A DNA stretch of 64,000 bases from Symsagittifera roscoffensis. Taxonomy: Eukaryota > Xenacoelomorpha > Acoela > Convolutidae. Both the position numbers and the translations under genes were made by a program. This document shows positions 12,672 through 22,855 of the stretch, one piece after another. The stretch spans positions 30,366,141-30,430,140 of the forward strand of contig NC_087071.1 of NCBI RefSeq assembly GCF_963678635.1, read 5' to 3'. The notes under the pieces are model-generated. The model saw only the letters and a list, made by a program, of their open reading frames with translations, was not told where the DNA came from and made no database searches. Position 1 is the first letter of the stretch, and every line of letters starts with the position of its first letter.

Positions 12672-13181
12672 TTATTTATTTTGAGTGGTAGGTATAATAC
12701 TTTTTATATTCTTACCAGTTTGAGTGCATTGTGAACAGTTAATCCCATGGAAGTAAATCTGCCGGTTTATGTGAGGCCACCAAATATTTTGTGCTAAGTA
12801 TTTCATACCAAATTGACCGGGGTGGGAATCGTGTAGAGTCTTTAATACAGCGTTCCAAAGGGTAAAAGGGATAACCAATCTTCCATCCATGTATAATAAT
12901 CGGTCGGATTTGTGAAGGCCTTTAGAAAATTGATTCAAATAACGTGAATTTGCAGTAATACTTTGTACTTTGTTTTGGAGAGCTTTAACAATTGGATTTA
13001 AAATTTCGTCGTCTTCTGTTAATAACGCGACCAACTTTTTGTTAAAAAACGTGTTTAAATCCAAAAGTCTTTCGGGTAATTTTAGATTTTCTCGATATTT
13101 GGTCACTAGTTTTTTATGTTTGGAAGAAATTTGGAAATCAATTGTGAAAACAATTGCCGGAAGTAGAAGAGTTAAGTACAA
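12672..13181 (-). pseudogene. Gypsy integrase N-terminal zinc-binding domain
   Basis: A 169-residue frame. Residues about 110-155 carry the HHCC-type zinc finger of Gypsy integrases: LHDSHPGQFGM, then IWWPHINRQI, then NCSQC. This domain contributes to multimerisation and binding of LTR DNA ends. The first ~90 residues form the usual linker after RNase H. The frame breaks after TGKNIKS, where the core should begin. The apparent start Met is probably internal to an older polyprotein. Confidence 0.8.
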
Positions 13182-13614
13182 TTTGATTATTCGACATATT
13201 TACACTTTTTATAATTTTAAGATCCGTAGGATTAATAATTAAACTACAATTAAGAATTAAGGAATAAATAAAAGCTGAATTTGATAAAAGGATTTTAGTT
13301 GGGTCGGTGTTTGAGAAATCCGAGGGAATGCATTTAGACGTACAGAGTTCGGTTCTATGGTGCTTTTGATTGCAAATTTGATTAGATGAACTAATAACAT
13401 TTAGAGCTGTGATTATCACGTGCTCACGTAATCTTGTGTAATTAGAATTTTCCGATTTTGAGCCAATGGAATTACATAATGAATTATCGTTATCCAACGG
13501 ATTGAGTGCATTATATATTTTTTTAGTAGTTGCGACTACGAATTCTTCATCATAATTGGATGGGGATATTGCTTTTCCCGAAGGAGATCTTGAAGTTAGG
13601 TCGGTAAAACCCAT
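13138..13614 (-). pseudogene. Gypsy RNase H to integrase linker remnant
   Basis: The frame starts MGFTDLTSRSPSGKA. A 'GF-D--SR-PSG-A' signature directly after RNase H is characteristic of this Gypsy group. It is in frame with the RNase H segment upstream (13624-14078), separated by one in-frame TAA (13621-13623). The C-terminal half loses resemblance and overlaps the integrase frame, indicating a frameshift between the two. Confidence 0.65.
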
Positions 13615-13623
13615 ATCTTTTTA

Positions 13624-14078
13624 TGCTAAATGTTTTTTTGTAAAATTAAAGGGTAAAAGACGATCTACCCTTCTTGTTAGCCGACTATGATAAATTTTGT
13701 TTCCGTGATTAGGTGATAAAGCTGAAAGGGAAAGGAGGGTTTTGTGGTCGGTAATGATTTCAATTTCGGATCCGTAGAGATAGTTTTTATAATGCTCTAC
13801 CGCCCATACAACTTCTAGTAGTTCTAATTCGTTTGTTGAATATTTGGATTCGTGTGGATTTAAAAATCTTGAAGCAAACGAAACTGTTTTCCAGTCATTC
13901 CCGTGGAGTTGTTCAAGGGAGGCACCTAACCCGTTATGTGAAGCGTCGGTTTTTACTCTCGTGGATCGTATAACGCGAAGTGTGTGTTTTCTGTTAACTA
14001 TTTCTAGATTTATCTTCTCGAACGCTTTTGTGTGGTCTTCGTTCCATAGGAAAATTGACTTCTTGTTTAGAAGGGGTC
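13624..14078 (-). pseudogene. Gypsy RNase H domain remnant
   Basis: Minus-strand translation shows an RNase H of the Ty3/Gypsy type: KTDASHNGLGA (first catalytic Asp), FASRFLNP, NELELLEVVWA (catalytic Glu) and ITDHKTLL (catalytic Asp). All three acidic residues recognisable here are preserved. The domain would degrade the RNA strand of the RNA-DNA hybrid during reverse transcription. It ends at an in-frame TAA just before the linker. The plus-strand frame at 13844-14119 is only its antisense shadow. Confidence 0.8.
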
Positions 14079-14297
14079 TTAAGGACTTCCGAGGGATGCT
14101 AGATTTGGTACGAATTTGATGTATTGGTTGTTGACCCGAAAGAATGATCTTAATTCTTTTAAATTTTTTGGAATTGAGATGTCTTTAATCGCTTTCGTTT
14201 TGTCAATTAGTGGAGCGATTCCTGATTTCGATATTTTAAAACCAAGCCATTTAATATCTTTTTGGGAAAAATTTGCATTTTTACCATTTAACTGCAA
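14079..14297 (-). pseudogene. Gypsy reverse transcriptase thumb / connection remnant
   Basis: A 72-residue frame with the stretch NFSQKDIKWLGFKIS followed by SGIAP and a KTKAI segment, the usual end of the RT palm and start of the thumb in Gypsy elements, then LKELRSFF. It sits between the RT catalytic segment and RNase H, as expected. Confidence 0.75.
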
Positions 14298-14329
14298 AAT
14301 TCTAACTGTCTAGAGTAGATAACGTTTTA

Positions 14330-14940
14330 TAAACAATTTTCTTGTGGTCAATAAAACTTCCTTGGAAGCGACTAAAATGTCGTCGAGATAACAATTAGTA
14401 AAAGGAATATTTCCGAGTGTTGAGTCCATGACTCTTTGAAATTCTTTGAGCATATCGCCAAGTCCGTAAAAACCAGTTAGAAATTGATATGTGCCCGTTT
14501 ATATCTCCGCCTACCAGGCTAAAATTGCATTGGCTGTTAGTAAAATTGTCTAAGGAAAGTTGACTATATGCATTCTTTAAATCTAAATTGGTGAACCACA
14601 CTTCTCCAGCGGAATTGTTAGAAATTTGAGCTGCTACATTATCAGATAATCCGTGTACATTGGGCATCTGATATATGTTCTTGTAAATTTGTTTGTTGAT
14701 GAATTTTGAACCTAGGGCTAACTTTATCGATTTGTCCTTTTTACAAGTGATAACTATCGGAATAATAAATCTGTCCTTGTCGCAATTTTCTAATTTTTTA
14801 TAATGTTCTTTGGATTTGAGTCTGTTTAATTCTGTTTTTACTGAATCCATAAAATGTAATGGAACGCGTCTGCCCTTTAGTTGAAGTGGTTTTAGTGATT
14901 CGTGGAAGTGCGTTATTTTTGTTTGATTTTTGATTTTCAC
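14330..14940 (-). pseudogene. Gypsy reverse transcriptase fingers and palm, frameshifted
   Basis: The first ~150 residues read as RT fingers/palm: RFIIPIVITCKKDKSIKLAL, YQMPN and FTNLDLKNAYSQL, the last containing the first catalytic Asp (LDL). A frameshift near 14487 then leaves the open frame out of register. In the alternative frame the catalytic motif CYLDDILV is visible at about 14366-14389, so the YxDD box survives but cannot be translated together with the upstream half. The element is therefore not able to make active RT. Confidence 0.85.
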
Positions 14941-15082
14941 GATCCGAAGGAATAGTTGTTTGAATGAAAGTCTTGGAAACCATGTCTATTTCATTCTCTT
15001 TGTCAAGTGATGAAATTAAATTGATAGACTTATAAGTTTTTTTGTTGGTTTAGAGCGGGAAATGTTTTTGGGATACTTCGAT

Positions 15083-15439
15083 TCACCTTTTTGGCAAACT
15101 GCAATTTCCCAAGATGTTTCTCTCTTGTCCTTTTGTTAAGAAGAAGTGGCATTCCCTGTGAGACCATCCGTTTGAGAAAATAGGTAGGATTACTTTTTCA
15201 GTGTTATTGATTGCATTGTCTGTAAATCCGCAATAAAGTTCTTTAGTCGCCTGGTCCACTGGATAAATCTTCACATAAGGGTCTCGTAACTTCAATTCAT
15301 GTAGGACATTTTGTTTGAGGAAACTCTCGGGACAAGCTGAATCCACCTGTATATTAAGAATTACTTGGTTTTCCTCTCCTAGGCCGATATTTAATAGTTT
15401 CTTCAATTCTTTTCCTTTGTTGTCGTAGATAGTTGTCAC
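15083..15439 (-). pseudogene. Gypsy aspartic protease remnant
   Basis: A 118-residue frame. The catalytic box reads VDSACPESF where retroelement proteases have Asp-Thr/Ser-Gly, so the Gly has become Ala. The C-terminal flap/dimer region ends in NILGNCSLPK, matching the usual ILG--FL pattern. It lies between gag zinc knuckles (15545) and RT (14940), as expected for Gypsy. Confidence 0.7.
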
Positions 15440-15544
15440 ATTTAATACAGAGTAATCATCGTTATCGCTCTGTCCAGACTGCGACCATGCGTTGATTACT
15501 CCACAGCATTCTCTATTAACACGGTCGTTATTTACATCCGGTTG

Positions 15545-15835
15545 TTACGAAGGATAATTACAATCTGTATCATGTACAATTTGGCTATCCACAATATTTA
15601 CATTTTTACGGCGTGATTTACAGAGTCTGGTAAAATTTCCTCGATATTTACAAGTTGTACAGGTCGTATCTTTTGCAGGGCATACTGCCAGATGTCCTTT
15701 GGATAAAGTTCCGCCGTATTTCATACACGTGTTGTTCCTTTCGATTTTTAAGGTGGGTATTCTTTTCACGTTAAAATGATTAAAAGATTCATTGGAAGAA
15801 TATCCGTTGTATTTAAAAGTACTCGTCATTTTCAT
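15545..15835 (-). pseudogene. Gypsy gag nucleocapsid remnant (two damaged zinc knuckles)
   Basis: A CCHC-type nucleocapsid region: a first knuckle beginning TCMKYGG, where the second Cys is replaced by Tyr, then GHLAVCPAK, then a second knuckle CTTCKYRGNFTRLC with Asn in the His position. Such knuckles bind the element's RNA. Upstream sequence is lost in the 200 N gap, so the rest of Gag is not available. Confidence 0.75.
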
Positions 15836-16035
15836 NNNNNNNNNNNNNNNNNNNNNNNNNNNNNNNNNNNNNNNNNNNNNNNNNNNNNNNNNNNNNNNNN
15901 NNNNNNNNNNNNNNNNNNNNNNNNNNNNNNNNNNNNNNNNNNNNNNNNNNNNNNNNNNNNNNNNNNNNNNNNNNNNNNNNNNNNNNNNNNNNNNNNNNNN
16001 NNNNNNNNNNNNNNNNNNNNNNNNNNNNNNNNNNN
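15836..16035. other. Assembly gap (200 N)
   Basis: Exactly 200 N, a size usually used as a placeholder for an unknown distance. It interrupts the 5' part of the Gypsy element. Confidence 0.99.
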
Positions 16036-17635
16036 AAAAAGTCAAAATTTTAAAGGTTTTCATAGTGAGTGGGGAGAGCTCGAAAAATTAATTTGGTCGA
16101 CTTAAAAAAGACCGAGAAAATCCAAGATCCACCACCTGTAAAAGTTTGATGTTGCCATAAACTTCTACCGCAAAACTGTATTATAAAAAGCCAAAGCTTA
16201 CAGCAATCCTAAAAACTTATTTAGAAGATTTGAGTTAAAAAAAATTGCATAATAGAAAGCGCACTAGTAGAAAAAATTTAGTTTGGTCAATCAAAAGTGC
16301 ATTTGTGAATCAGTACCAAAGTACCAAAGTTTGGAAATATTTGGCAACCAAAAATAAGAGGGTAGATGCCCCCATACTAGCCATGCGCTTCTGGTTGAAA
16401 AAAAAAAACAAAACATACTTTTACCAATTTTGAAAAATTGAGTTTGTTTTATATTCCGATGCTTTTATAAAACTGATAATCCAAAACACGGGGTAAGTTG
16501 TACTGAAGTAATCATGTTCTAAAAATTAGCTCACCTGTTCATTGTAATGCGCGGCCGCTTTCGTCTGTGTTAAAATCTGGAGAATGACAAATGTGAAAAT
16601 AAAAGATTTTAGCACTGAAAAAGCTCCCATTTTGAAATTCTCAGAGTTATTTTTTATTTAATATATTTATTCTTCTGGCAATTTTTTTTTTCAAATAGCG
16701 TCAAAAATTAAAATACGAGTTGAAAGGATATGGTTTAAATGGAATCGAACTGCTCGAAAATTAAAGGTAATTGATAAGTAAACTTCAAGTAATGTCTTGC
16801 TGCGGTATCTTAAAGTATGAAATTACTGATTAATACAAATACTTTTCTGCTATTGGTCGAGCCACATTTTAAGATTTTTTTCTTCCCTCTTGACTTAGCG
16901 GTATAAGTTTTCACCAGGAAATAAAATAGCTTCTCATAAGTTGAACTAATCACGGAAGTTGAAACATAAATGGAGCAACTTCAGGTTATCAATTGGCCAA
17001 TTTGCACAACTTACCGGGAAAAATTCAAATTTTCATCCGAGTTTTTCCCCAAAACTGATATAATTTACTGTATTATATTAGCACCGCCCTAAATCTTGTG
17101 AATTTTATCTCTACTGGAGAAATATTTTTAACGCGCTCCCCTTTTAAATATAAAAACGTGGATTTTATCTGGAAGCTAGCAACAAAAATTGAATACATTA
17201 TAACCGTTGAAGTAGTGTCCTTGATATTTCAATAAAAAAAACTATGGAGGGGGGGGGGAGGGGGGCTGTACTTAACAAGATGCTGTTGAATGCCTGATTA
17301 GTCAGATTTAAGTAATAATCATTTTTCTTTGTGGTACATCAATTAATCAAAAATGAATATGATATTTATTTCTTTGGTGAAAAAAGCCAAAGGCATACAA
17401 ACTTTTCATAAATACATAATACGGAAGTGAATTCATCAGTTGACGATTAAAAGAGTGCGGGCGGTTATGATTCTGCTTCAAAGTTATTATCCTCCCTTTT
17501 AAGTTCTAAAAATGACAACTTTTTTTGTAATTGATTAAATAAGCAAGAATTTTGAAGGTACAACATGAAGAAAAATTAAAATAATGCTTTTGTTCTTAAA
17601 TTAAACAACGTATCAATGACTGCGAGCTATAACAA
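16036..17635. other. AT-rich sequence, no gene recognised
   Basis: After the gap no Gag or LTR of the Gypsy element can be recognised. Apart from a G-run at 17247-17265 and one GCGGCCGC word (16551-16558), nothing distinctive is seen. Open frames are short and not protein-like. Confidence 0.55.
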
Positions 17636-18164
17636 CAAGACTGCTCGTATCAGGGCGAAGCCCTGAATGTTCCAACTGCCTTTTAAGGTTTATGGAGCAG
17701 CAGTAATAGCATAAAAAATTAAATGAAATAAAATAAACTGAAATTTTTTTTTTAATTTGAAATTTTTTAAATAAAAATCATCCCCCCACACGCCATATAA
17801 AGTACAAAAAGATAGATTTCGTTCCTTGTAACAAATCAACTATGGCATATAAGCTTCGTTCAACCAATTTGGAACGATTTATAAGACGGATTAAATCTCC
17901 GCTTACGCGTTAATAGCGCGAATGATATCGCGCGTTAATTGTCCCAAATTGGTCAAAATGGCCAAAATGGCAATCTTTAAACCCTCATAACTTTACGCAA
18001 AATGATCACAGGTAAAAATTTTAAGCTCAGGACAACAATGGCTTTCGAATGATATAAAAAAATTCCGTCAAAAATGGCTAGTTAAAAAGTCGAATTTTGT
18101 CTGAAGAAAAAAAAACCCACCCCGAGCACAAATATTCCGTTACTTTTGTATCGAAAGTCTGAAC
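17636..18164 (-). mobile_element. HINE-like element, copy 5
   Basis: Starts CAAGACTGCTCGTATCAGG in a flank 'ataacaa', keeps the CAGGGC-GAA-GCCCTG hairpin, has GTTCCAACTGCC inside, and ends GAAAGTCTGAAC. It is 529 bp long. The core 'ttacgcgttaatagcgcg' and the GCGCG block are intact, so divergence from the consensus is low. Confidence 0.82.
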
Positions 18165-18905
18165 AATTAGCCATCTATAGAAAACTATTATCTTATTGAA
18201 CAGTTTTAAAGTATACTGTCCGCAATCCAATTTGTGATGATTTGAATTAGTGACAAAATAGCATATGAATAAGATGAAAGGTTATTCCGGTCAAAAGTAT
18301 AAATATTTGATTGAGAAAACTTTCAAGTTTTTTGGATCTACACTTTTTCGCAGCATTTTTTGGGTTGACAAAAAATGCTTGTCATACATTTCCATACTAT
18401 GGAAACAATTCTTATCATCCAAATCCATACAATTTCCTAAAAGAGAAAACTGATATGAGACAAGCATGGAGGCATTTTCTCCATTCTATGGAATTGTAAG
18501 ACAATTGTTTTTCCATGCAAAATTTTTGTGTTTTGATCTATACTGTGTTCCGCCCTGAGCATAAAACTCAAAGTTTTTCTTAAACGAGAAAACCAACAAG
18601 TTGACCGACATAAAAATTGAAGATTAATCTACGATACCAAGTGAAATAGAAATTGAATCTCGTTCATTAAAAAACTTAAATATTTAGCAAAAAAGCTCAT
18701 AAACCTCGTTAAGTGACCAAAATGAGACGAAAAATTTCCTCATTTTTGAAACTTTTATGGAAAAAATGCTTTTCATACAACTTTCATAAACAGAAATTAT
18801 ATGATACGCACATTTCGTCCAGAGAAAAAAATTGAATTTTTGATGACCAAAATGTTGTCAATCGATTAAATCATAGTGTAAGCTCACTGAAATTTACCTT
18901 TAAAA
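18165..18905. other. AT-rich sequence with CATACAATT-type words
   Basis: Contains several words of the 'cttgtcatacatttccata' type (18369, 18412-18436, 18495, 18768-18800) like those inside the CCCGGG-ended elements, but no clean termini. The segment 18277-18365 also resembles 21277-21365. It is probably the remains of an old transposon of that group. Confidence 0.45.
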
Positions 18906-19206
18906 AATTTCGAGGCAAAAATTGCTGATCGTACACATTTCAAAAATGGGAACCGTATGAAAAACATTTTTCTATAGAATCTTTTCAAGGAGTTGTAGGA
19001 TAATCATTGGTTTTGCATGGATTTCTATGATAAACATTTTTTCGTATGAAGGTGGTTGACCTTCATACGAAAAAATAATTATCATAGAAATCCATGCAAA
19101 ACCAAAGATTATCGTACAACTCCATGAAATGATTCCATAAAAAATGTTTATCATACGATTCCCATTTTTGAAATGTGCATGCTAAGCAATTTTTGCCTCA
19201 AAACTT
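18906..19206. mobile_element. Foldback element (two ~148 bp inverted arms)
   Basis: The arms at 18906-19053 and 19059-19206 are inverted copies separated by a 5 bp loop (GGTTG). Matching pairs include 'gaggcaaaaattgct', 'catttcaaaaatggga', 'ggttttgcatggatttc' and 'ttcgtatgaaggt'. Identity between arms is roughly 85-90% by eye and is highest at the centre. A transcript would fold into a long hairpin. Family membership is unclear. Confidence 0.85.
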
Positions 19207-19665
19207 GGCTGCTAATATTTTGTAGAAAAATCATTTGATGAATTTATGTTTTAGAAAAAATTAAGTAATTTTTGCTCAGATGATTCAATTATTTTCCTTG
19301 GCTTTTGTGCCCAGGTGTCTCAATTCTCTAGACCATTTCAATTTCTTTCACTAGATATTTTGATGGCAATTTTTAAACCAACTGCTGAAAATTTTTGATG
19401 ACTTGGGCTCAAATTGAAGCAGAAATTTTGTTTGCGACTAGTTTTTCCTTCCCCACTCGCAATGTGAAACGTAAAATATATTATGTATTTAGATATTGTA
19501 TCATTGATTTTAAATTTTTTTCCTAACTTCAAAAATTTCCAGATCTAAGTTAACACTTCTATTTGTTTTAGAACTTTTGTATCGTTGAAGCTTCAAATAA
19601 CTTGTCTTTTTCTCACAATCTATAAAATCTAGAAGGTTTTACCATTTAAAACCAAACTTAGACAT
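19207..19665. other. AT-rich sequence, no gene recognised
   Basis: No repeats matching other parts of the window and no protein-like frame were seen. Confidence 0.5.
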
Positions 19666-20130
19666 GGAAAACTGTTACTAGTTACCAAAGGAGAAGGGGT
19701 TATTTTTTGGGATACTGTTACCTTGGATTCGATAATTTTTAAGGTCATATCAAAGAGATATTCATATTTTCTTTGGTAGCGCAATATACAAAAAACAAAA
19801 ATCATTGTTAGACAAGAAAGAAGACAATTATCTTTAAAAAAACTAAAAATCTCGATTACAGAACTTTCGGATGACAATAAGAAGGAAAACCCAGTTGTAA
19901 CCCTAAAGGAAAACTGTTACTAGTTACCAAAGAAGTTAGAAATTTTAGAGATACTGTTTACTAGAAGCGAAAATTTTTGAAGTCATATCAAAGAGAAATT
20001 CTTCTTTTTTTTTTGGTAGCACATTTAACCAAAAACAAAAATCCTTGTTTATACAAGAAAGAAGACAATTTTTTAAGAACTACAAAGTGTGGCAACAGAA
20101 CTGCCGGATGACAATAAAAAAGTACGGATG
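19666..20130. repeat. Two-copy direct tandem repeat, ~242 bp unit
   Basis: Unit 1 (19666-19907) and unit 2 (19908-about 20130) both begin GGAAAACTGTTACTAGTTACC and share 'gtcatatcaaagaga', 'aagaaagaagacaatt' and 'ggatgacaata' in order. They differ by many substitutions and small indels, so the duplication is old. It is non-coding. Confidence 0.85.
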
Positions 20131-20640
20131 GTTTTTATAAAAAAATGCCCTCTGTAGTGAATATTCGATTCGGGTAGTTATTATGAAAAATGTCAAAAGT
20201 AATAGAGAAGATGTTTTTGAAACTGCTTAAACATGGGAGAACTTTGACCGCTTAAGATGAATAATGCTATTTAATCAAATATAAGGAAAATGTTCTTAGC
20301 TCGAAAAACGTATCAATAGTATAAAAATTCAAGCAACAAATTGCAAAAAAAGGAGAATTTTAACCAGTTTAACCTGTTTGAATCGGGTTAACATTTACCG
20401 CCGGTATTCCAGCTTGCGTTGGTTTGTATAGGTAAAACCCATTAGTTAATTTGAGATTGTTTTCAGTCTCTATAAGAAAATTAAAAAAAAAAAATGAGTA
20501 TAATTCATTCAAAATGAATTAGAATTCAATGTTTTTATCAAAACAAAAAAGTCTATTTTCAACCGATTATAATCAGTTATGGAACATTATGATCATTTTT
20601 TAATGAATTTTTTTTGACATTTTACATATATAATTACATT
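20131..20640. other. AT-rich sequence, no gene recognised
   Basis: Nothing identifiable is seen apart from a short run containing CCGCCGG (20399-20405) and A-rich tracts. Confidence 0.5.
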
Positions 20641-20975
20641 ATTTACATCCCTCGACATTATATCCCCCACCTTCCCCCACTTTTGCATCCCCGCTAACAA
20701 CTCCTCGTTTACATCCACCACATCCCGCATTAAGCCTGCCCTGTGCACGCCCTCCCCTCGTGTAACTCTACCCCCCCCCCCCCGCCCCCCCCCCCTTACC
20801 CGTGTACGCCTTAGCCCCCGTGCCAAGTTTGCAACCCCTGCCGTGCTTTGCACTTTAACCACCACGCCCCTTCTACAATTACGGGGAGGGGCGGTAGAGA
20901 GGAGTGTGAGGGGGAGTGTAAACACGAAGGGGTGTAGGTTGATAATTAATCGCACGGGGAGAGTTGAACACGCAT
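20641..20975. other. GC-rich island with C-rich then G-rich strand switch
   Basis: About 330 bp far richer in G+C than its surroundings. The plus strand is C-rich up to about 20870, with runs of 14 and 12 C around 20771-20797, then G-rich (GGGGAGGGGCGG and GAGGGGGAG) to about 20965. Recurring words of the type 'tcgtgTTTACatcCCC' appear on the C-rich strand and, reversed, on the other side. The 120-codon minus-strand frame across it (20593-20955) is Gly/Arg-rich and is probably a result of composition. The origin is unknown. Confidence 0.6.
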
Positions 20976-21597
20976 TTTATATGAAATTTAATAGGTTTAG
21001 ATTTCGAGTAGGCCGTGAATATAGCAAAAATTGCAGTAAGTTTTGCAAATAATTTTGTTATTAGTATGCATTTTGAACGGATTATATTTCATAATAATGG
21101 ACTTAAATGTTTTTCCGATAATAGTCGATTGTGATGACAATCTAATCATTTCATGATCTAAATTTTTTTCTTCAAAAATGGATTGTAATAAGAACAATTT
21201 AGACACTAAATCTTCATCATAATCGCTTTTTATCTATGAAAAACCGCTTCAAGTAAGAAAAAAGAACAGGGAAAATTAAATTCCGGTCAAAATACAAATT
21301 TGAATCAGAAAAAATTCCAAATTATTTGGTCGTAGATTTTTTTTGCATTATTTTCGAGTTGTTAGGATCTGCCTGAAAGTCTTCAACCTTTTTCATAAAT
21401 TCCAGACTAAAAATTAGACGCTGGATGAGCAAAGTGTTTCAGAGACCAGCTATCCGCTTCGCTAAATTTGAATTAGAATTTTGAACCCATAGAAAACTCA
21501 CTTGAAAAATGATCAGCAGAAAATGAGTTAGCAAAAATTGACCATTCTTTCAAATGCAACTCAAGAAAAGGATTTTTATTTTTTGTGGAAGCGTATT
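20976..21597. other. AT-rich sequence, no gene recognised
   Basis: Its only link to the rest of the window is 21277-21365, which resembles 18277-18365 (both contain TTCCGGTCAAAA and similar following words). No coding signal is seen. Confidence 0.5.
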
Positions 21598-22117
21598 CAA
21601 TCATTTTGCGTGGATTTGTAGTCGATTATGCTGACACAAAAAGTAGACCTACTCAAATGGCCTCTCAAGATTAGAGAAAAAAGGAAGGTGCTCGTTGGGT
21701 AAAAAAATTTGCAGTCATCCTTGAAAAACATTTTTTTGACTTGAAATCAAAACGGCTGGAACACTGCTTTCTCATTCTTTCTAAAGCTGAAAAAAATGAC
21801 TGTAAATATTAAAAAAGAATTATTTTTATAGCTATAAAAAAGTGATAAACTTTTTAACTAGTACACTAATATGCGTCAATAAGTGTTTCAGGGTGCTTTT
21901 GGAGGCGATTGTGGTTGTACTAAACTCAATTGTGACTGTACAATTTTATGGTCGATATATCTCAAATGGTCGATGCAAAGATTTTTGTTGGTATTATGAA
22001 CGTCGAGAACTAAGATTTTTGAACTAATATGTTTTGGTTTTTGGAAAAAACTGCTTTATTGTCTTGTTTTGTCCACTAATTAGCAGCTGCTAGCTGCCCG
22101 GATTGAGGTGCTCACTT

Positions 22118-22365
22118 TAATTTTCGACCGCCTCGTCCAAAAATTGGCATTTTTCACCGGTCTCGACCAAAAATCGGTATGTTTCGTTGATCTCGGTCGA
22201 AAATTTGTATGTTTCTACCGTGCTCGACCGACGCAAAGGTTCTCGACCGTGCTCGACCCAAGCAATGTATGATTCGAATGTGCTCGACCGAAAAAAAAAA
22301 TTGTGTTCGACCGTGTTCGATCCAAGCAAAATTCGTTTCGACTGTGCTCGGCTGAATTTGGGTAT
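22118..22365. repeat. Degenerate CGACC/CTCGACC short tandem repeats
   Basis: Irregular repeats of 'ctcgaccgtgctcgacc' and 'tcgaccaaaaatcggtatg' spaced about 22-30 bp apart. They are related to the cleaner minisatellite at 22615. Frames of 70-88 codons on both strands result from the repeat and are not genes. Confidence 0.75.
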
Positions 22366-22614
22366 TTTTTGGCTTTCAAACATTGTTATCCAAATTTAAA
22401 CGTTGTATTTTATGCTTTTCGAGTAACTTCTTGTTTTTTTTAATCAAATTGTAATGATTAGAGCTTTTGGCAATTTAATTGCATTGTTAAAATTAACTTT
22501 TTTTGAGCTATTTTTCAATCAATTTTGTACTTGTTTGCAATTCGAGTCGGAAATGTTAAAAAGTATATCGGTATTTTAAAAAAAATTTCAGCTTGAATCT
22601 CTTTAATCTGCTTG

Positions 22615-22855
22615 TGCTCGAGGTATTTTTTGACCGTGCTCGACCGTGCTCAAGGTATGTTTGGACCGTGCTCGAGGTATGTTTCGACCGTGCTCGATGT
22701 ATGTTTCGACCGTGCTCGAGGTATCTTTTGACCGAGCTCGACCGTGCTCGAGGTATTTTTCGACCGTGCTTGACCGTGCTGGAGGCCTGTTTAGACCGTG
22801 CACGAGTTATGTTTCGACCGTGTTCGACCTTGCTTGAAGTGTTTTTCGAATTTTT
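22615..22855. repeat. 22 bp minisatellite (GACCGTGCTCGAGGTATGTTTC)
   Basis: About ten tandem units, most 22 bp, with interspersed 10 bp half-units (GACCGTGCTC). Variants include GAGGTATTTT, GATGTATG and GAGGCCTG. Because 22 is not a multiple of 3 and the motif is partly palindromic (CTCGAG), frames of 60-103 codons stay open on both strands. They should not be read as proteins. An almost identical array is at 58639-58879. Confidence 0.92.

Larger units (their letters stand above)
10232..15835 (-). mobile_element. Decayed Ty3/Gypsy LTR retroelement
   Basis: Minus-strand remnants lie in the canonical order gag zinc knuckles, protease, reverse transcriptase, RNase H, integrase zinc-binding domain, integrase core, long C-terminal extension, polypurine tract, LTR. 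RNase H directly after RT and before integrase identifies Ty3/Gypsy. The copy is broken by frameshifts and stops, and its 5' part runs into the 200 N gap. No 5' LTR or primer-binding site could be found. No env-like frame follows pol. Confidence 0.9.

Noticed and set aside
15545-16105. Frames running through the N gap
   Set aside because: Continuity across 200 N is artificial; only the part up to 15835 shows gag features.
18906-19206. Foldback as a microRNA gene
   Set aside because: Arms of ~148 bp are far longer than a typical miRNA precursor; repeat origin is more likely.
20593-20955. 120-codon Gly/Arg-rich minus-strand frame
   Set aside because: Open because the GC-rich strand lacks stops; no recognisable domain.
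22117-22399. 70-88 codon frames on both strands (and 58103-58422)
   Set aside because: Same repeat origin; no protein family resemblance.
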